Positions 60,010 to 64,000 of a DNA stretch of 64,000 bases are shown here, piece after piece. Each line of letters starts with the position of its first letter. Positions within the stretch are counted from its first letter, which is position 1. This DNA comes from Acidaminococcus sp. (GTDB lineage Bacteria; Bacillota; Negativicutes; Acidaminococcales; Acidaminococcaceae). The position numbers were made by a program, and so were the translations under genes. The notes below the pieces were generated by a model that saw only the letters and a list, made by a program, of their open reading frames with translations, was not told the DNA's origin and ran no database searches. The stretch lies in NCBI GenBank assembly GCA_019416065.1, contig DXYB01000006.1, positions 1-64,000 of the forward strand. Reading direction: 5' to 3'.

Positions 60010-60860
60010 TGCTGAAATTCAAAAAAATCGCGATGCTGGGGATCCTGGCAGGCCTTCTGTCCGTAACCACGGCTTGCTTTGCGGCGAATTCTATATCTGC
60101 AGATAAGGTGGACTATGATTTCCGCACCGGACAAGCCACTGCTACTGGCAGTGTAAAAATTCGCCATGATAAGGGGACAGCTACCGCGCAGGATGCGGAC
60201 TATAATACAAAAAGTGGAGAAGGCAAATTAACCGGCAGCGTGGTTGCTGATCAAGACGATGCCCATTTAACCAGCAGTGAGCTCATTCTCAAAAAAGAAG
60301 GGCACTACTTGTCAGCCATTGGTAATGCTGTACTGGTTAAAGCGGATAAGACTTTGCGTGCGTCCCAGGTCAATTATGACTCGGACACCCAGTACGCAGA
60401 AACCATTGGGGACTGGGCACAAATGACCATGACAGATGGTTCCTCTATTGATTCCTCCAATATGAATTATAGCGATAAAACCGGTATTGCCCATGCCAAT
60501 GGGAATGTGAGGCTGATTAGTCCCCCGCGTAACCTTACGGCAAGGGCGGACAATGCTGTGTACAATACCCGGGCAGATGATGGTACCATTCAACTATTTG
60601 GGCATGCTACGGCTACCCAGAATGATGATACGGTGAGCGGGGACACTCTGACCATCAAAGGGGCCGGCGGGAAGATTGCCATGGGAGAAGGCAATGTAAA
60701 AATGGTTGTGATTCCACAGTCTGAGCAGCAAGCAGCAGGAGGTAGTAGTGTGGAACCTGCTGCTGCCATTGCCGGGCGTTCCATCATTCCAAAATGGATT
60801 TACAAATTCTACAATTGGCCGGGTGAACCCATGACCTTGGGGAACATAGACCTGGCATAG
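60009..60860 (+). CDS. LptA/OstA-like periplasmic LPS bridge protein
   Basis: A 283-aa protein with a signal peptide (KIAMLGILAGLLSVTTACFA) and repeated OstA-type beta segments (YDFRTGQATATGSVKIRHDK, TGIAHANGNVRL). Longer than E. coli LptA, with a C-terminal extension. Bridges inner and outer membranes for LPS. The cysteine near the signal end (TTACFAAN) does not form a clear lipobox. Confidence 0.88.
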   Translation: MLKFKKIAMLGILAGLLSVTTACFAANSISADKVDYDFRTGQATATGSVKIRHDKGTATAQDADYNTKSGEGKLTGSVVADQDDAHLTSSELILKKEGHYLSAIGNAVLVKADKTLRASQVNYDSDTQYAETIGDWAQMTMTDGSSIDSSNMNYSDKTGIAHANGNVRLISPPRNLTARADNAVYNTRADDGTIQLFGHATATQNDDTVSGDTLTIKGAGGKIAMGEGNVKMVVIPQSEQQAAGGSSVEPAAAIAGRSIIPKWIYKFYNWPGEPMTLGNIDLA

Positions 60861-60872
60861 GGGAGAACAGGA

Positions 60873-61592
60873 TTGAAGATCAAGGCGCGGAATTTAATAA
60901 AAGAATATGATGGCCGCCGAGTGGTCAATAATGTGAGCCTGGAAGTGGAACAAGGGACCATCGTGGGACTTTTGGGCCCCAATGGCGCTGGAAAAACCAC
61001 TACCTTTTATATGATTGTAGGCTTGGAGCATCCGGATTCGGGGCATGTTTTTCTAGATGACCAGGATGTTACGGCGCTCCCTATGTATAAACGGGCACTG
61101 GCGGGGATAGGCTATCTTCCACAGGAAGCATCAATTTTTCGAAAACTAACCGTGGAAGATAATATCATGGCGATTCTGGAACAGGTGGAACCGGATCACG
61201 GAAAGCGTATTGAAAAAATGAACGCCCTGATTGAAGAATTCCGGATTGACCATATTCGCAAAAGCAAAGGAAGCGCACTATCCGGTGGAGAACGCCGGCG
61301 GGTAGAAATTGCCCGTGCGCTGGCAACCGATCCAGGTTTTATTTTGTTGGATGAACCCTTTGCCGGAATTGATCCCCTGGCGGTGGCCGATATACAGGTG
61401 ATGGTGGCCCATCTGGCAAACCGGGGAATCGGTGTTTTGATTACCGACCACAACGTACGGGAAACCCTAAGTATTGTGAACCGGGCGTATATTTTAAGCT
61501 CTGGCAAAATCCTTGTAGAAGGGACCAATGCCCAAGTGGCAGAAGACCCGGTGGCCAGAAAATTCTATTTGGGCGAAAACTTTAGGATGTGA
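60873..61592 (+). CDS. lptB: LPS export ATPase LptB
   Basis: A 239-aa ABC ATPase powering LPS extraction. Walker [10 protein letters not shown], signature [15 protein letters not shown], Walker [17 protein letters not shown] start with CAGGA nearby. It overlaps the permease frame and lies between lptA-like and lptF/G genes. Confidence 0.95.
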   Translation: MKIKARNLIKEYDGRRVVNNVSLEVEQGTIVGLLGPNGAGKTTTFYMIVGLEHPDSGHVFLDDQDVTALPMYKRALAGIGYLPQEASIFRKLTVEDNIMAILEQVEPDHGKRIEKMNALIEEFRIDHIRKSKGSALSGGERRRVEIARALATDPGFILLDEPFAGIDPLAVADIQVMVAHLANRGIGVLITDHNVRETLSIVNRAYILSSGKILVEGTNAQVAEDPVARKFYLGENFRM

Positions 61593-61600
61593 GGCTGGCT

Positions 61601-62692
61601 ATGAGCATTTTAGATAAATATATATTAAAACAGATGCTGCAGCCATTTGCCTTTGGAGTAGCCGCGTTTTCCACGATTTTCGTAGCCAGCTCTTTTTTAT
61701 TCCGGGTGACCCAGTATATTACGGAATACGGTGCATCCTATGCTTCTTTATTCCGGCTGTTTTTATGCTTGATGCCGGAAGTGATCAACTATACGTTTCC
61801 TATGAGTATGCTGCTCAGTGCCCTATTGACCATGGGACAATTGTCCGGCAACAGTGAAGTGACCGCCATGCGCAGCGGTGGACTTTCTTTTCGAAGAATT
61901 GCCATGCCCATTCTGGCGGCTGGGTTCGTCGTAAGTTTGTTTTCCGTGGTGTGGGCAGAAAAGGTTGTGCCACCGGCTAAAGCCGAATACCAACGGATTA
62001 TTGACCAGGAAATCAAACGGGATACAAAACCCAAAACCCAGGATCATGTAGTCTTAAAACAGATTTCTCATGGTAAATTGGTACGGCTCACCTATGCCCG
62101 GACCTTTGACGAAAAAAATGGTCTTTTGAAAGACATTACCATTGAAGATTGGGATAACGACAAAGTAGTTCGCATCCAGCAGACCCCCCAAGCCAAGTGG
62201 ACGGACGGGACCTGGATTATGGAGGGCGGAACCATTACAGATTTGACGGGCAAAGATGGGGTGGCCCGGCATATGACGTTTGATAAACAAGTACTGCCTA
62301 TTGCAGAGGATCCTAAAGTCATTACGTTGGACCAGAAAGATCCGGATGAAATGACAATTGGTGAACTGAAAATGTACATTGGAATTTTGCAGCGGCAATA
62401 CCAGCCTACCAGCAAATACCAGATGGAAATGTTCAGCCGCTTTACGGTACCGCTGGCCAGCTTTTTCTTCGCCTTAATTGGGGTGCCGCTGGGGGTGCAG
62501 AGCCAGCGCAGTGGTACGTCTATGGGGCTGGGATTTTCCGTTGTGATTATTTTTATTTATTACTCCATTATGACGTTTATGACCGGTTTGGGACAGGGCG
62601 GCGTGATTCCCCCCATTCTGGCGGCGGTATTCCCTAATCTTTTGTGCGGGGTATTTGGGGTGTGGATGATTTATAAAAAAGATAATGTATAG
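61601..62692 (+). CDS. LptF/LptG-family LPS export permease
   Basis: A 363-aa YjgP/YjgQ family permease with two membrane helix clusters (N-terminal about 15-125, C-terminal about 270-360) around a periplasmic domain. ATG 61601 with GAGG 6 nt upstream is preferred over GTG 61589. Only one such gene is in the cluster, so LptB may work with two copies of it or a partner lies elsewhere. Confidence 0.9.
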   Translation: MSILDKYILKQMLQPFAFGVAAFSTIFVASSFLFRVTQYITEYGASYASLFRLFLCLMPEVINYTFPMSMLLSALLTMGQLSGNSEVTAMRSGGLSFRRIAMPILAAGFVVSLFSVVWAEKVVPPAKAEYQRIIDQEIKRDTKPKTQDHVVLKQISHGKLVRLTYARTFDEKNGLLKDITIEDWDNDKVVRIQQTPQAKWTDGTWIMEGGTITDLTGKDGVARHMTFDKQVLPIAEDPKVITLDQKDPDEMTIGELKMYIGILQRQYQPTSKYQMEMFSRFTVPLASFFFALIGVPLGVQSQRSGTSMGLGFSVVIIFIYYSIMTFMTGLGQGGVIPPILAAVFPNLLCGVFGVWMIYKKDNV

Positions 62693-62693
62693 G

Positions 62694-62718
62694 GAGCTGC
62701 AGCAGCAGCTCTCTTTTT
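62694..62718 (+). terminator. terminator of the LPS operon
   Basis: GAGCTGC (62694-62700) pairs with GCAGCTC (62705-62711) around AGCA, followed by TCTTTTT. Directly after the permease stop. Confidence 0.85.
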
Positions 62719-62731
62719 ATAAGGAGGAACC

Positions 62732-63142
62732 ATGTATTTGATTGTTGCGGTGGATGATACAGGCGGCATGCTGTTTAACGGCCGTCGTCAAACGATGGAC
62801 CGGGCTATGCGGGCCAAGCTTTTGGAAAAAGCACAGGGACACCTTCTGTATGTGGCGCCCTATACGGCCCAGCTCTTTTCTCCCGAAGAGCAGAAACAGC
62901 TCCATGTGAGTGATACCTTTTTAAAGGAAGCGGGGGCAGGGGATTGGGCCTGGACGGAAAAAGAAGATCCGACCCCGTATCTAAGTGATATAGAAAAACT
63001 CATCCTAGTGCGTTGGAATCGGACCTATCCGGCAGATCAATGGTTAACGCTGGATATCAATACGAAGTGGAAACGAGAATGTGTGGAAGACTTTGCTGGG
63101 TCCAGCCATGAGAACATCACGTGGGAGGTGTACGGCAGATGA
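62732..63142 (+). CDS. conserved hypothetical protein
   Basis: A 136-aa protein starting YLIVAVDDTGGMLFNGRRQT. I recognise the pattern from Firmicute genomes, where it is sometimes labelled 'ribonuclease Z', a label the sequence does not support since no metallo-lactamase motif is present. AAGGAGG precedes the start. It overlaps the nuclease gene by 4 nt. Function unknown. Confidence 0.7.
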   Translation: MYLIVAVDDTGGMLFNGRRQTMDRAMRAKLLEKAQGHLLYVAPYTAQLFSPEEQKQLHVSDTFLKEAGAGDWAWTEKEDPTPYLSDIEKLILVRWNRTYPADQWLTLDINTKWKRECVEDFAGSSHENITWEVYGR

Positions 63143-63891
63143 AGCTAAAGCCAATCAGCCATTTTCTGGGATCCCTGGTACTTTCTGCCAGTATGGTGCT
63201 CTCCGGCTGTGGAAACTCCGCCGCTGTAAAGGATACCCTCCAAACTGTTAAGACCAGCCTGCCCGGCGTAGAAGCAGAAACGACCAAACCCAAGGTACAA
63301 TCTTTTGATTTGTCCCATATACCGGATTTTGCCAACAAGCCATTTGTGGTATTGCATAACAATGTTCCTAATTTCCCTGACAAGGATAAAACCACAACCT
63401 CCTTTGAGCACTATAGTGCTTTGGATCGATTGGGACGCTGTGGGGCTGCCTATGCCAATATTGGACGAGATTTAATGCCCACACAAAAAAGGGGCCCTAT
63501 TGGGAGTATCAAACCCAGTGGATGGCAAACCAAAAAGTATGATTTTATCGACGGCAAGTATTTATATAACCGCTGCCACCTGATTGGCTATCAGCTGACA
63601 GCAGAAAATGCCAATCCTAAAAACCTAATCACAGGGACCCGCTACCTGAACGTGACCGGTATGCTGCCATTTGAAAATATGGTAGCCGACTATATCAAAG
63701 AAACCAATGGACATGTTTTGTACCGGGTGACGCCGATATTTCAAGGCGACGAATTGGTGGCCCGGGGGGTCCAAATGGAAGGGTATAGTGTGGAAGACAA
63801 GGGAGAAGCCATTTCCTTTAACGTCTATGTGTACAATAACCAGCCCGGTATTCGGATTGACTATAAGACCGGGCTTAGCAAAAGAGGGTAG
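63139..63891 (+). CDS. secreted DNA/RNA non-specific endonuclease, lipoprotein
   Basis: A 250-aa nuclease of the NUC/EndA type. A signal peptide with lipobox LSGCG (Cys about 24) predicts membrane anchoring. The catalytic block is YNRCHLIGYQLTAENANPKN with the active His. Homologues degrade DNA outside the cell or during uptake. ATG 63139 follows GGAGGTG. The frame open from 63121 is longer by 6 codons. Confidence 0.88.
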   Translation: MKLKPISHFLGSLVLSASMVLSGCGNSAAVKDTLQTVKTSLPGVEAETTKPKVQSFDLSHIPDFANKPFVVLHNNVPNFPDKDKTTTSFEHYSALDRLGRCGAAYANIGRDLMPTQKRGPIGSIKPSGWQTKKYDFIDGKYLYNRCHLIGYQLTAENANPKNLITGTRYLNVTGMLPFENMVADYIKETNGHVLYRVTPIFQGDELVARGVQMEGYSVEDKGEAISFNVYVYNNQPGIRIDYKTGLSKRG

Positions 63892-63907
63892 AATTTCCTG
63901 GAATTGG

Positions 63908-63937
63908 TTGACCCGTACGGATAGTAACGAGTATAAT
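63908..63937 (+). promoter_or_regulatory. promoter facing out of the window
   Basis: TTGACC (63908-63913), an 18-nt spacer and TATAAT (63932-63937). It probably drives a gene just beyond the right edge. Confidence 0.6.
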
Positions 63938-64000
63938 AAAAAATATCGGAAGTTTTAGTGTATACTGATCCATTCTATTCATCCTATCTAAAAATCTTGA

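Noticed and set aside
1..64000. tRNA and rRNA genes
   Set aside because: No segment showed a convincing tRNA cloverleaf or rRNA sequence. The phage uses a protein-gene terminator, not a tRNA, as its integration site.

Overview
The window is a bacterial chromosome segment with an integrated phage of about 40 kb. The host is a diderm Firmicute (Negativicutes). It carries RNase Y, RecX, Hsp33, an FMN-riboswitch riboflavin operon and a Bacillus-type LexA box next to a full lipid A/Kdo/Lpt outer-membrane gene cluster. An Acidaminococcaceae genus such as Acidaminococcus is my best guess, but this is inference from gene content only.

Left host part (1-9557): a GlcD-type FAD oxidase; the ribD-ribE-ribBA-ribH operon behind an FMN riboswitch with a visible terminator; hslO; recA with a LexA box between its -35 and -10; recX; and rny (RNase Y).

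Prophage (about 9552-49890), integrated in the rny transcription terminator. Imperfect att copies lie at 9551-9600 and 49839-49889, and a 19-bp repeat at each end looks like integrase arm sites. Minus-strand lysogeny genes come first: integrase, a DUF6414-like protein, a SWIM zinc-finger protein and a cleavable CI repressor. Next come early and replication genes (Cro-like protein, Gam-like protein, Sak4-like ATPase, SSB-like protein, primase-helicase, iteron-rich origin, DEAH helicase, VRR-NUC nuclease). A regulatory stretch before the terminase holds a possible small RNA, tiny hydrophobic peptides and small AT-hook/RHH proteins. The head genes are lambda-like (Nu1/GpA terminase, lambda portal, ClpP-type protease, decoration protein, capsid E). 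The tail is contractile and P2-like (sheath, tube, E/E' with a T_TTT_TTG slippery site, tape measure, X, D, V, U, W, J, I, fibre). Lysis genes follow, then a second tiny-peptide/AT-hook module, an IS256-family element with an 8-bp target duplication, and one last small gene before attR. Decayed pieces (an IstB end, a truncated integrase, a frameshifted small gene) show ongoing mosaic exchange.

Right host part (49978-64000): lpxB, msbA, a waaA-lpxK fusion, kdsB, kdsA, kdsD, kdsC, an LpxL-type acyltransferase, lptC, an lptA-like gene, lptB and an LptF/G permease, packed as one operon for making Kdo-lipid A and moving LPS to the outer membrane. A terminator follows, then a small uncharacterised gene and a secreted lipoprotein nuclease.

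The most interesting unexplained structure is the repeated module of a strong promoter, a 28-30 aa hydrophobic peptide, stem-loops, and a tiny membrane peptide translationally coupled to an AT-hook/RHH-like protein. It occurs near 24.0-24.5 kb and again near 47.3-47.9 kb, with a third solo paralogue at 24.6 kb.
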